64,000 nucleotides of DNA from Microbacterium fluvii (lineage in GTDB: Bacteria; Actinomycetota; Actinomycetes; Actinomycetales; Microbacteriaceae). A model generated the notes under the pieces. That model searched no databases. It was not told the origin of the DNA and worked only from the letters and a program-made list of their open reading frames with translations. This document shows, one piece after another, positions 33,270 to 41,652 of the stretch; positions within the stretch are counted from its first letter, which is position 1, and the number at the start of each line of letters is the position of its first letter. The DNA is taken from positions 496,001-560,000 of the forward strand of contig NZ_JAOPFX010000002.1 in the NCBI RefSeq assembly GCF_025515205.1. Direction: 5' to 3'. The translations under genes were made by a program, and so were the position numbers.

Positions 33270-34265
33270 ATGAGCTGGAACGCGCGCCGCAACGCCCTCG
33301 CGGCACTGGTCGCGGCGGCCCTGCTGCTGACGGGGTGTGCGGGTGCCGCGGCGGAGCCGACGGCATCCGCCGGACAGACCCGACAGATCACCGACGTCGA
33401 AGGCACCGTCGTCGAGGTGCCCGTCGACCCGCAGCGGGTCGTGACCCTCAGCGAGCCGACGCTCGATGCCGCGCTCGCCCTGGGGATCGAGCCCATCGGC
33501 ACCGTCAGCGGCCGCGGGCAGTCGACGGTGCCGAACTACCTCGCCGACCTCGCCGGCGACATCCCGATCCTCGGGGGCGTCGCCCAGCCCAACTACGAGG
33601 CGATCGGCGCGGTCGACCCCGACCTGATCCTCGTGGACGGCACGAGCATCAACAACAACCCTCCCGTCATCGAGGCGCTGCGTCATATCGCCCCCGTCGT
33701 CTACACCGGCTACGCCGGAGGACCCTGGCGCGACAACTTCCTGCTGGTGGCCGACGCGCTGAACCTCGCCGACGAGGGCGCGCAGGTCGTCGCCGACTAC
33801 GAAGCCCACGTCGCCGACGCGGCCGCCGCACTCACCGGCTACGCCGACGACACGTTCTCGATCGTGCGCTGGCAGGGCACCTCGGCCTCGGTCATCCTCA
33901 AGGAGCTGCCGCCCGGGCAGGCCCTCGTCGACCTCGGGCTGCAGCGCCCCGCCGACCAGGATCGCACCGGCCGCGGACACTCCGAGCCCGTCTCGCTCGA
34001 GAACCTCGAGACGATCGATGCCGACCACATCTTCTTCGGCACGCTCGGCGGCTCGAGCGTCGACAACCGGGCCGCGGGGGGATCGGCGGGGATCGAGGAT
34101 GCCGCCGCCGCCCTCGCCGAGGCCGAGACCGTGCCCGGCTTCACCGACCTCCAGGCCTACCGCGACGACGCGATCATCCTCGTCGACGGCTCGGCGTGGA
34201 CCTCGACGGGCGGCCCCCTGCTGATGAACCGCATCATCGACGACGTCGTGGCGGCGCTGTCGTGA
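33270..34265 (+). CDS. Iron-siderophore ABC transporter substrate-binding lipoprotein (FecB type)
   Basis: A 331-residue lipoprotein with lipobox LLLTGCAG (Cys at about residue 26), anchored on the outer face of the membrane. The mature part has the class III binding-protein pattern: ITDVEGTVVEVPVDPQRVVT, then ALALGIEPIGTVSGRG, YEAIGAVDPDLILVDGTS and the C-terminal ADHIFFGTLGG. Such proteins hand ferric siderophores to FecCD permeases. First gene after the iron box, and its stop overlaps the next frame (GTGA at 34262). The partner permeases and ATPase follow after two surface-protein genes. Confidence 0.92.
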   Translation: MSWNARRNALAALVAAALLLTGCAGAAAEPTASAGQTRQITDVEGTVVEVPVDPQRVVTLSEPTLDAALALGIEPIGTVSGRGQSTVPNYLADLAGDIPILGGVAQPNYEAIGAVDPDLILVDGTSINNNPPVIEALRHIAPVVYTGYAGGPWRDNFLLVADALNLADEGAQVVADYEAHVADAAAALTGYADDTFSIVRWQGTSASVILKELPPGQALVDLGLQRPADQDRTGRGHSEPVSLENLETIDADHIFFGTLGGSSVDNRAAGGSAGIEDAAAALAEAETVPGFTDLQAYRDDAIILVDGSAWTSTGGPLLMNRIIDDVVAALS

Positions 34266-34288
34266 ACGCTCAGAACGGAGCACTCCGC

Positions 34289-36775
34289 ATGCGAGATCGC
34301 ATCACCGCCCGCGGCGCCCTGCGCTCGATGGTCGCGGGGCTGTCAGCCGTGCTGCTGGCCGCCGTCTCGATCGGCGGCACCGCAGCCGCGGCCGGCGCGG
34401 CCGTCGCCCACACCGGAACGCAGTACACGCTCGCCTCCGACTCGTCGGTGCGCTGGTGGGTGCCGTCGACCCTCGTCGAGGGCGAAGACCTCGTGATCTC
34501 GGGCTCGGGATGGCTGAACACCGCGGGCACCGGCGGCTCGACCGTCGCGCTCAAGTTCGACGACGGCGCCTCCGCCACCACGACCCTTCAGGTGATCAAC
34601 CCGTTCACCGACACGGTGTTCGCCAACAAGACGGTGTTCGGCATCGCGCAGGCCGATGCCGCGGGAGACTGGCAGCTGCGCATCCCCTATCTGACGCTGG
34701 CCAACTCGAACCAGCAGTGGAAGGCCGGCCAGACGCACAGCATCACGCTGCTGAGCGGCTCGCTGCAGACCCCGGCCGGCACCGACCGCGCCCGCACGAC
34801 GGCGCCCCAGCCGGCATCGTTCACGATCACCGCGGCGACGCCCGACCCCGAGCCGACCGCTTCGCCCACGCCGACCGCCACCTCGGCCCCCTCGCCCGAA
34901 CCCAGCGCCACGACGGGCGTCGGCGAGCCCGCGTGGGCGCACACGACCATCACAGCGGGCACCGCGACGGCGTGGGTGCAGAGCGAGGTCGCCGCCGGCA
35001 CCGGCGGCACCCTGCGCATCAGCGGCGTCGGCTGGAAGAGCGCCGCGGGCGGCTCCACCGTGGCCGTCAAGCTCAACTCGGCGCCCGGCGTGCAGTACAC
35101 GCGCAGCGGGGCCGGAATCGTGCAGCATCCGTCCGCCTCCGGCGACGACACGATCTGGGCGCTGCTGGCCCCGAGCGACCCCGATGACCACGCCAACGTG
35201 TACGTGCTGGCAGCGGACGGCTCGTTCGACATCACGATCGACGCGCCGGCGGGGCTCACCGCCGGGCAGTACCTCACGGTGCAGCTGCAGTCGGGTCGCT
35301 TCGACAGCGGCGACGTGCAGCGCTCGGTGGTCAGCTCGCCGCTGACGGTCGGCGGCGTCGCCTACCAGGATCCCGATGACGGCGAGCTGCCCACGTGCGT
35401 CGCGACGAGCTCCGCCCCGACCGTGACGATCGAGAACGCGACCGTGTCGCTCGGCGGCGTGCTGCACGTCAGCGGCACCGGCTGGTGCCACCCGGCGACG
35501 GCGGGCGGCGGCTCGGTGATCGGCGTCAAGATCGACGAGGGCGCCTACAGCCGCCTCTCCACCGACGTGCACAGCAACAAGACCATCTGGGCCGTCATCG
35601 AGGCCGACGACGACGACGGCACCTTCAGCGTCGACATCGCCCTGCCCGACGGCACCACGGCGGGTGCGAACGGCTCGAGCCCCGCGTTCACGCAGGGCTC
35701 GCACACGCTGCGACTGCTCAGCGGCTCGCTGAAGGCCGGCGACACCGTGCGCACGCTCGCCTCGGCGGCGTTCACGGTGGGCGCCTACGCCCCGAACGGC
35801 GCGCCCGACCCGATCGATCGGGCGACGCTCACCTCGGCCAACCGCGCGGGCGTCACGGCACGGCTCACCTCGACGGCGCTCGAGGTCACCGTGCCGGGGG
35901 CGCACGAGGGCGACTGGGTGTTCCTCACCCCCTTCGCCACCGACGGATCGCCGCGCTACCCGTGGCTCGACACGTGGTTCCGCACCGACGCGACCGGCAC
36001 CGCGTCGGCGCCCCTGGCAGGTGTGACGCTCCCCACCGGAACGATCGCGATCGCGGTGCAGAGCGGGCAGCAGGCCGACTCGGGCGCGCTGATCGGCTGG
36101 GCATCGGTGACGGTGCCTACAGCATCCGCTCCGAATCCGACGCCGACGCCCGCGCCGACCGACGGCACCGCCGCCGCCGACGAGGGCGACGGCGCCACGC
36201 CCACGACGACGAGTCGTCCGTTCTACACGCTCTCGACGCAGCGCACTCAGCAGACCGCCCCGACCTCGGTGCCCGCTGCGCCCTTCTCGACGAGTGCGGG
36301 TCTGGTCGCGGGCAACGCCGGCGGAGTGACGCTCAGCCTCGACGGCAGCGTCGCGACCCTCGTGGTGCCGGCCGCGCAGCCGGGCGAGTGGGTGTTCGTC
36401 TTCGCGTACTCCGAGCCGACGCCGGTGGGCTGGATCCAGGTCGACGCCGAGCGCGCGGTGCGCGTCGACGTCGCGGCCCTCGAGGCCGGCGATCACAAGA
36501 TCGCGATCGTGGCGGCCGACGAGCAGCTGCTCGGCTGGGCCGGGGTCACCGTCGACGGCGTGCTCGAAGAGCAGCCCGCTGCCACGACCGAGCATGCCGC
36601 GGCCGACGTCTCGACCGACGCCGGTGCCGAGGCCCCCGCAGCCCTGACTGCGACGGGCGGCCTGTCGAGCGCCGACTGGTGGCTGCTCGGCGGCGGCGCG
36701 CTGCTGGCCGGCGTGCTCGTCGCCGTCGTGCTGGTCGTGAGATCGCGCCGCGCGAGGGCGGGAGCCGAGCAGTGA
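34289..36775 (+). CDS. Membrane/wall-anchored surface protein with repeated GSGW-type domains
   Basis: A 828-residue exported protein; signal peptide about residues 1-37 (GLSAVLLAAVSIGGTAAAAG). Three copies of one domain of roughly 130-145 residues follow at about 39-180, 215-358 and 362-500, each with an S/GxGW opening, a V-V-K-L/I-D strand, TIWA.. or NKTVFGIAQ, then DGSF.ITI/DGTFSVDI and LLSGSLK/LQSGRF. Two further beta domains (515-610, 670-760) precede LTATGG, a hydrophobic span near 795-818 and RSRRARAG, which resembles a variant sortase (class E-like) signal. Proline-threonine linkers separate parts. ATG 34289 has GGAG 8 bases upstream; GTG 34262 overlaps the fecB stop and is the alternative. 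Probably captures siderophore or heme for the transporter. Confidence 0.8.
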   Translation: MRDRITARGALRSMVAGLSAVLLAAVSIGGTAAAAGAAVAHTGTQYTLASDSSVRWWVPSTLVEGEDLVISGSGWLNTAGTGGSTVALKFDDGASATTTLQVINPFTDTVFANKTVFGIAQADAAGDWQLRIPYLTLANSNQQWKAGQTHSITLLSGSLQTPAGTDRARTTAPQPASFTITAATPDPEPTASPTPTATSAPSPEPSATTGVGEPAWAHTTITAGTATAWVQSEVAAGTGGTLRISGVGWKSAAGGSTVAVKLNSAPGVQYTRSGAGIVQHPSASGDDTIWALLAPSDPDDHANVYVLAADGSFDITIDAPAGLTAGQYLTVQLQSGRFDSGDVQRSVVSSPLTVGGVAYQDPDDGELPTCVATSSAPTVTIENATVSLGGVLHVSGTGWCHPATAGGGSVIGVKIDEGAYSRLSTDVHSNKTIWAVIEADDDDGTFSVDIALPDGTTAGANGSSPAFTQGSHTLRLLSGSLKAGDTVRTLASAAFTVGAYAPNGAPDPIDRATLTSANRAGVTARLTSTALEVTVPGAHEGDWVFLTPFATDGSPRYPWLDTWFRTDATGTASAPLAGVTLPTGTIAIAVQSGQQADSGALIGWASVTVPTASAPNPTPTPAPTDGTAAADEGDGATPTTTSRPFYTLSTQRTQQTAPTSVPAAPFSTSAGLVAGNAGGVTLSLDGSVATLVVPAAQPGEWVFVFAYSEPTPVGWIQVDAERAVRVDVAALEAGDHKIAIVAADEQLLGWAGVTVDGVLEEQPAATTEHAAADVSTDAGAEAPAALTATGGLSSADWWLLGGGALLAGVLVAVVLVVRSRRARAGAEQ

Positions 36776-37590
36776 GGCGCGTCGCCCGCACGGCGGTCGC
36801 GGTCGCGGTCGCGGGGCTCCTCGTCGCCGCGCCGGTCGCCGCAGGGGCGATCCCGCCAGACGGCGCGGGCAGCGACACCCCTGGCACGTCGGCATCGGTC
36901 TCGCCGCGCACGCTCGCCCCCTGCGAGACCATCAGCTTCACCCTCAGCGGCTACCCTGCCGGCGAGACGGTGTACGTCAAGATCGACGACGGCATCGGCT
37001 ACGGCGACACCAGCGTGCAGGGCTCGGGTGTCTGGCACATGCAGGCCATTCCCGCCTCGGGCACCGTCACAGGCTCGTTCCCGCTGCCGTGCGACATCTC
37101 GACGGGGTCGCACTGGCTGCGCTTCCTCGCCAGTGAAGAGAAGTACGACGCCGACGGCGACTATCAGGGCGTCATCGGCTACACGCACGCGGGAGGCACC
37201 GACTTCACCGTCGTGGCGGCATCCGGATCCTCTGGAGGATCGGGCTCGTCGGGCGGCTCGTCGTCGGGCTCGTCGGGCAGCTCAGGATCGAGCGGTGGCT
37301 CAGGATCCGGCGCGACCGGATCGGGCTCGGGCAGCGCCCAGACCACTGCCCAGGGCGGTGTGCTCGTCGTCGCCACCCCGACCCCCACCGCGACGCCGTC
37401 GGCATCGGCCACGCCGACCACGACGCCGGTCGAGTCGCAGACGCCGCAGCCGTCTCCGACGGCGGTCGCCGCATCCGTCGACACGCCCTCGAGCGTGCCG
37501 TGGGTGGGCATCGTCGGCGGCCTCGTGCTGCTGGTCGGTGCCGCGGCGGTCGCGTGGATGCTGCTGCGACCGCGCCGCGCGCAGCCGTGA
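36772..37590 (+). CDS. Single-domain surface protein with Ser/Gly linker and C-terminal membrane anchor
   Basis: A 272-residue exported protein. Signal peptide 1-25 (AVAVAVAGLLVAAPVAAGA). One domain at about 38-145 resembles those of the 34289 product (ISFTLSGYPAGETVYVKIDDG, then GSFPLPCDISTGSHWLRFLA) and contains two cysteines (LAPCETI and LPCDIS) that could form a disulfide. A 30-residue Ser/Gly tract and a Pro/Thr linker lead to a membrane span VPWVGIVGGLVLLVGAAAVA and a short arginine-rich tail. No LPXTG. GTG overlaps the upstream stop and the next GTG overlaps its own stop, so it is co-translated between the large surface protein and the first permease. Confidence 0.8.
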   Translation: MRRVARTAVAVAVAGLLVAAPVAAGAIPPDGAGSDTPGTSASVSPRTLAPCETISFTLSGYPAGETVYVKIDDGIGYGDTSVQGSGVWHMQAIPASGTVTGSFPLPCDISTGSHWLRFLASEEKYDADGDYQGVIGYTHAGGTDFTVVAASGSSGGSGSSGGSSSGSSGSSGSSGGSGSGATGSGSGSAQTTAQGGVLVVATPTPTATPSASATPTTTPVESQTPQPSPTAVAASVDTPSSVPWVGIVGGLVLLVGAAAVAWMLLRPRRAQP

Positions 37591-38609
37591 CCGCGGTCGC
37601 CACCTCCGCACGCCTGCGGTCGCGTCGACTGTGGGGCGTCGCCGGTTTCGCCGCGGCACTCGTGGTGCTGGCGGCGGCCTCGCTCGCGATCGGATCGAAC
37701 CCGATCCCGATCGGAGAGGTGTGGCGTGTGCTGACGCATCCCGACGGATCGATGGCCGCGGCAGTCGTCACGGGGCAGCGTGTGCCGCGCACCCTCGTCG
37801 TCATCGTCGTCGGCGTCGCCCTGGGGGTCGCCGGAGCGCTCATGCAGTCGCTCACCCGCAACCCGCTCGCCGACCCCGGCGTGCTCGGCATCAACGCGGG
37901 CGCGTCGCTCGCGGTCGTCGGCGCCGTCGCCTTTCTCGGGGTCTCGGGCATCTGGTCGTATCTGTGGTTCGCCTTCGCCGGCGCGGCCGCGGGCGCCCTC
38001 GCGGCCTACGTGCTGGGCTCTTCCGGCAGGTCAGGTCCGACACCGGTGCGCCTGGCACTTGCCGGGGTCGCCATCAGCATGGCGGTGTCGTCGCTCGTGC
38101 AGGCCGTGATCCTGTCGAACCAGGAGGCGTTCAACGAGTTCCGGTTCTGGGCCTCTGGATCGGCCGAGGGCCGCGGCTACGCCGAGCTCGCGGCCGTGAC
38201 GGGATTCATCGTCGTCGGCACCGTGATCGCCCTGTGCCTCGCCCCGGCGCTGAACGCCCTCGCACTCGGCGATGAGGCGGGGCGCGCGCTGGGCGTGCGG
38301 GTCGGGGCCGTGCGCACCGCGGTCGTCGCCTCGGTGGCGCTGCTGGCCGGGGCCGCGACGGCGGCGCTCGGCCCGATCATGTTCGTCGGCCTCGCCGTGC
38401 CCTATCTCGCCCGCGCCGTCTGCGGCTCCGACCAGCGCTGGGTGCTGCCGGTGACCGCCATCGCTGCCCCCACGGCGCTGCTGGCCGCCGACATCGTCGG
38501 CCGGGTCGTCGCCTACCCCGCCGAGGTGCCGGTCGGCATCATCGCCGCCGTGCTCGGAGGCCCCGTGTTCGTCGCGCTCGTGCGCCGCCGCCGGATCGAG
38601 GCGCTGTGA
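37587..38609 (+). CDS. FecCD-family iron-siderophore ABC permease (first subunit)
   Basis: A 340-residue membrane protein with about nine to ten hydrophobic helices. Family landmarks are QRVPRTLVVIVVGVALGVAG, then ALMQSLTRNPLADPGVLGIN, and near the C-terminus GPIMFVGLAVPYLARAVCG, which contacts the ATPase. It forms with the next gene the heterodimeric channel that moves ferric siderophore into the cytoplasm. GTG start overlaps the previous stop by four bases. Confidence 0.93.
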   Translation: MTAVATSARLRSRRLWGVAGFAAALVVLAAASLAIGSNPIPIGEVWRVLTHPDGSMAAAVVTGQRVPRTLVVIVVGVALGVAGALMQSLTRNPLADPGVLGINAGASLAVVGAVAFLGVSGIWSYLWFAFAGAAAGALAAYVLGSSGRSGPTPVRLALAGVAISMAVSSLVQAVILSNQEAFNEFRFWASGSAEGRGYAELAAVTGFIVVGTVIALCLAPALNALALGDEAGRALGVRVGAVRTAVVASVALLAGAATAALGPIMFVGLAVPYLARAVCGSDQRWVLPVTAIAAPTALLAADIVGRVVAYPAEVPVGIIAAVLGGPVFVALVRRRRIEAL

Positions 38610-39649
38610 CCGCGATCGCCCCCCGCGCCGCCGTGCGCATCGGCCGCTGGTCGGTGCGCGTCGACGGGCGCGCGCTCGCCGTCGGCGCCACGTTGATCGC
38701 GGCCATCGCCGCGATCGCGATCGCCGCCGTCATGATGGGCGACTACCCGATGACGGTCGGCCAGACTCTCGCCGCACTGTTCGGCGTCGGAGACGACGAA
38801 CTGGCCCGCTACTTCGTGCAGGACCAGCGACTGCCCCGCGTCGTGGCGGCCGTGCTCGTCGGTGCGGCGCTCGCGATATCGGGCGGCGTCTTCCAGCAGC
38901 TCACCGCGAACCCGCTCGGCAGCCCCGACGTCATCGGCTTCACGATCGGCGCGGCGACCGGCGCGCTCATCCAGATCGTGCTGTTCGACGCCGGCCCCGC
39001 CGCCACCGCGCTCGGGGCGACGATGGGCGGCTTCGGCACGGCGCTGGTCGTCTATCTGCTGGCGTGGCGCAAGGGGCTCGCGGGCTTTCGCCTCGTGCTC
39101 GTCGGCATCGGCGTGGCCGCCGTGCTGCAGGGTGTCAACAGCCTGCTCGTCGTGCGCGCGAGCCTGTCGGCGGCGCAGTCGGCTGCGCAGTGGCTGGCGG
39201 GCTCGTTCAACGCGACGACCTGGAACGAGGTCGCGCTCACGGCGGTCGGGGTCGGCGTGTTCGCCGTCGCGGCCTTCGCCCTGGGCCGACCGCTGGAGCT
39301 CATGACGATGGGCGACGACATCGCCGCAGGCCTCGGCATCCGCGTCGAACGCACCCGGCTCGCCCTCGTGGTCGTCGGCGTCGCGCTCGTGTCGATCGCG
39401 ACCGCTGCGGCCGGGCCCATCGCCTTCGTGGCGCTCGCGGCGCCGCAGCTGGCCCGCCGGCTCACCGGCTCGAGTGCCGCGGGCCTGGTCACCTCTGCAC
39501 TCATGGGGGCGGTGCTGGTGCTGGCGAGCGACCTCGCCGCGCAGCGCCTGTTCGCCCCCGCGCAGCTGCCGGTCGGGGTCGTGACCGGGTCGCTCGGCGG
39601 CGTGTATCTGATCTGGGCGCTGGCCCGCGAAGGAAGAAGGCGGCCATGA
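38606..39649 (+). CDS. FecCD-family iron-siderophore ABC permease (second subunit)
   Basis: A 347-residue integral membrane protein. It shows the same pattern as its neighbour: DQRLPRVVAAVLVGAALAIS, GGVFQQLTANPLGSPDVIGF and the coupling region GPIAFVALAAPQLARRLTG. The tail ELPVGVVTGSLGGVYLIW-like segment (QLPVGVVTGSLGGVYLIWAL) is typical of FecD/FepG. GTG start overlaps the preceding stop; ATGA overlap with the ATPase gene follows. Likely pairs one-to-one with the 37587 subunit. Confidence 0.93.
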   Translation: MTAIAPRAAVRIGRWSVRVDGRALAVGATLIAAIAAIAIAAVMMGDYPMTVGQTLAALFGVGDDELARYFVQDQRLPRVVAAVLVGAALAISGGVFQQLTANPLGSPDVIGFTIGAATGALIQIVLFDAGPAATALGATMGGFGTALVVYLLAWRKGLAGFRLVLVGIGVAAVLQGVNSLLVVRASLSAAQSAAQWLAGSFNATTWNEVALTAVGVGVFAVAAFALGRPLELMTMGDDIAAGLGIRVERTRLALVVVGVALVSIATAAAGPIAFVALAAPQLARRLTGSSAAGLVTSALMGAVLVLASDLAAQRLFAPAQLPVGVVTGSLGGVYLIWALAREGRRRP

Positions 39650-40443
39650 GCATCGCATCCGACAGCCGCGTGAGGGCACGCGGCGTCACGATCGGCTACG
39701 GCGGCGAGCCCGTCGCCGAGGGTCTCGACGTCGCCGTGCCGACAGGCGAGCTCACCGTGATCGTCGGCCCCAACGCGTGCGGCAAGTCGACGCTGCTGCG
39801 GGCGCTCGCCCGCATGCTGCCGGTGCGCGAGGGCGTCGTCGACCTCGACGGCGCGCCGATCGGCTCGTACCCCGCAAAAGAGGTCGCCCGCCGGCTCGGC
39901 ATGCTGCCGCAGTCGCCGATCGCCCCCGACGGCATCGCGGTGGCCGACCTCGTGGCGCGCGGCCGTTACCCGCACCAGGGGCTGCTGCGGCAATGGTCGG
40001 CAGATGACGAGACCGCCGTGCAGCGGGCGCTGCAGCGCGCCGGCGTCGCCGAGCTCGCCGAGCGATCGGTCGACGAGCTGTCGGGCGGGCAGCGCCAGCG
40101 GGTGTGGATCGCGATGGCGCTCGCGCAGCAGACCCCGATCCTGCTGCTCGACGAGCCGACCACCTATCTCGACATCGCCCACCAGATCGAGGTGCTCGAC
40201 CTCGCCCGCGGACTGCAGCGCGACGGCTTCACCGTCGTGGTCGTGCTGCACGAGCTCAACCTCGCCTTCCGCTACGCGACCCATCTCATCGTCATGAAGC
40301 AGGGCGCGGTCGTCGCCGAAGGGCCGGTCGCCGACGTCGTCACGGCGGAGCTCATCGAAGACGTCTACGGGCTGCCGTGCCGCATCATCGCCGACCCCGA
40401 GACCGGCACTCCGCTCGTGGTGCCGAAGGCGAGCGCGTCGTGA
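39646..40443 (+). CDS. Iron-siderophore ABC transporter ATP-binding protein (FepC type)
   Basis: A 265-residue cytoplasmic ATPase. Walker A VGPNACGKSTLLR at about residue 38, Q-loop MLPQSP near 87, ABC signature LSGGQRQRVWIAMA near 145, Walker B ILLLDEPTTYLD near 166 and switch histidine VVVLHELNLAFRY near 200. The sequence TTYLDIAHQIEVL is typical of the FepC/FhuC group. Walker A has Ala-Cys-Gly instead of the more usual Gly-Ser/Cys-Gly, also seen in this subfamily. ATGA overlap on both sides of the operon. Confidence 0.94.
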   Translation: MSIASDSRVRARGVTIGYGGEPVAEGLDVAVPTGELTVIVGPNACGKSTLLRALARMLPVREGVVDLDGAPIGSYPAKEVARRLGMLPQSPIAPDGIAVADLVARGRYPHQGLLRQWSADDETAVQRALQRAGVAELAERSVDELSGGQRQRVWIAMALAQQTPILLLDEPTTYLDIAHQIEVLDLARGLQRDGFTVVVVLHELNLAFRYATHLIVMKQGAVVAEGPVADVVTAELIEDVYGLPCRIIADPETGTPLVVPKASAS

Positions 40444-41645
40444 GCGCCGCGGCCGGTCGCACGCCGCCCAAGATCCCGCGCCCGGCGCCGGCGCCGCGGG
40501 TCGCGAGCCCCGCGATCGCGCGGCTCGCGGTCGACGTGGCGGCCGAGGGGGCGGATGCGGCGACCCGACGGTTCTGGAGCGAGGTCGCCCTCGCGACACC
40601 CCTGGTCGACCCCGTGCCCGGCGCACCGGGCGAGCGCATCGTGACGTTCGTCTGGCGCGACGCGCAGGCCGCCGAGGTGCTGCTGTTCGCCAACCGGCTC
40701 ACCGACGAGAAGAACATCGATGAGAGCCTGCTCGAGCGCCTCCCCGGCACCGACGTATGGCATCTCGCGTATCGGATGGATGCCGACTGGCGCGCCTCGT
40801 ATTCGTTCCTCGTGCGCGGCGCGGGGGAGCGTGCGCCCTGGCGCACCGACGACGATCAGGTGGCGCTGCGCGCCGCGCTCGACCGGGGGCGGCGCGATCT
40901 GCGCAACCCGGTCACGAGCCGCAACCGCGCGGGCGTCGACCAGTCGGTCGTCGAGCTGCCCGATGCGCCGCGGCAGCCGTGGCTCGCCGCTTCCCCCGCA
41001 TCCGCCCCGCGCGAGGTGGAGAGCCCCGGCGGCAGGCGGCTGTGGATCCACGAGGCGGCCACGGGCGGAGAGCTGCTGCCGCTCGTGCTCGTGCTCGACG
41101 GGGAGGTGTGGCGCAGCATCCTGCCCGCCGCCGTCGACGCGATGGTCGCCGCGGGCGTCATGCGCCCCGCGCGGCTCGTGTTCGTAGACTCCGGCGGCAC
41201 GCAGCAGCGCTGGCGGGAGCTCGACGCGGGGGGAGAGGCGGCGGCGTGGCTCGCGGGCGATCTGGTGCCGTGGGTGCGGGCGCGATGGGCCACCGAGGCC
41301 GGTCCCGGCGCGGTGGTCGTGGCGGGCCAGAGCCTGGGCGGCTTCACCGCCGTGCGCACGGCGCTCGAGCACCCCGACGTCGTGGGCGCGGCGCTCGCGC
41401 AGTCGGCCTCGACGTGGCAGGGCGATCTCGCGGCACTCGCCGGCGCGGCAGGTCGCTCCGGCCTGCGCGTCTGGCTCGAGGTGGGACGGCAGGAATGGGT
41501 GCTGCGCGATGCGCACCGCCACCTGGCCGCGCGTCTTGCCGCGGCCGGCGCCGACGTGCGCTTCACGGAGTTCAACGGCGGCCACGACTACGCCTGCTGG
41601 CGCGGCGGCATCGCCGACGGGCTCGCCGCGCTGCTGCCGGGCTGA
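40440..41645 (+). CDS. Enterochelin esterase-like hydrolase (Fes family)
   Basis: A 401-residue cytoplasmic alpha/beta hydrolase (no signal peptide). N-terminal Fes domain: ERIVTFVWRDAQAAEVLLFAN, then GTDVWHLAYRMDADWRASYSFL. Esterase domain: LPLVLVLDGEVWRS, nucleophile elbow VVAGQSLGGFTAV near residue 300, and the catalytic His in EFNGGHDYACWRGG near 380. Fes enzymes open tri-catecholate siderophore lactones to release iron. Its presence as last gene of the uptake operon suggests that the imported ligand is a catecholate siderophore. GTG start overlaps the ATPase stop. Confidence 0.9.
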   Translation: MSAAAGRTPPKIPRPAPAPRVASPAIARLAVDVAAEGADAATRRFWSEVALATPLVDPVPGAPGERIVTFVWRDAQAAEVLLFANRLTDEKNIDESLLERLPGTDVWHLAYRMDADWRASYSFLVRGAGERAPWRTDDDQVALRAALDRGRRDLRNPVTSRNRAGVDQSVVELPDAPRQPWLAASPASAPREVESPGGRRLWIHEAATGGELLPLVLVLDGEVWRSILPAAVDAMVAAGVMRPARLVFVDSGGTQQRWRELDAGGEAAAWLAGDLVPWVRARWATEAGPGAVVVAGQSLGGFTAVRTALEHPDVVGAALAQSASTWQGDLAALAGAAGRSGLRVWLEVGRQEWVLRDAHRHLAARLAAAGADVRFTEFNGGHDYACWRGGIADGLAALLPG

Positions 41646-41652
41646 GTCCCGG

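Noticed and set aside
34343..36895. 850-residue reverse open frame opposite the large surface protein
   Set aside because: Shadow of the forward gene; low-complexity Arg/Ala/Gly sequence and no start signal, while the forward product has signal peptide, repeated domains and a tail.
30324..37211. HtaA-type heme-binding domains in the surface proteins
   Set aside because: The characteristic HtaA pattern was not found; the repeated GSGW/VKLD/SGSLKAG pattern is different.
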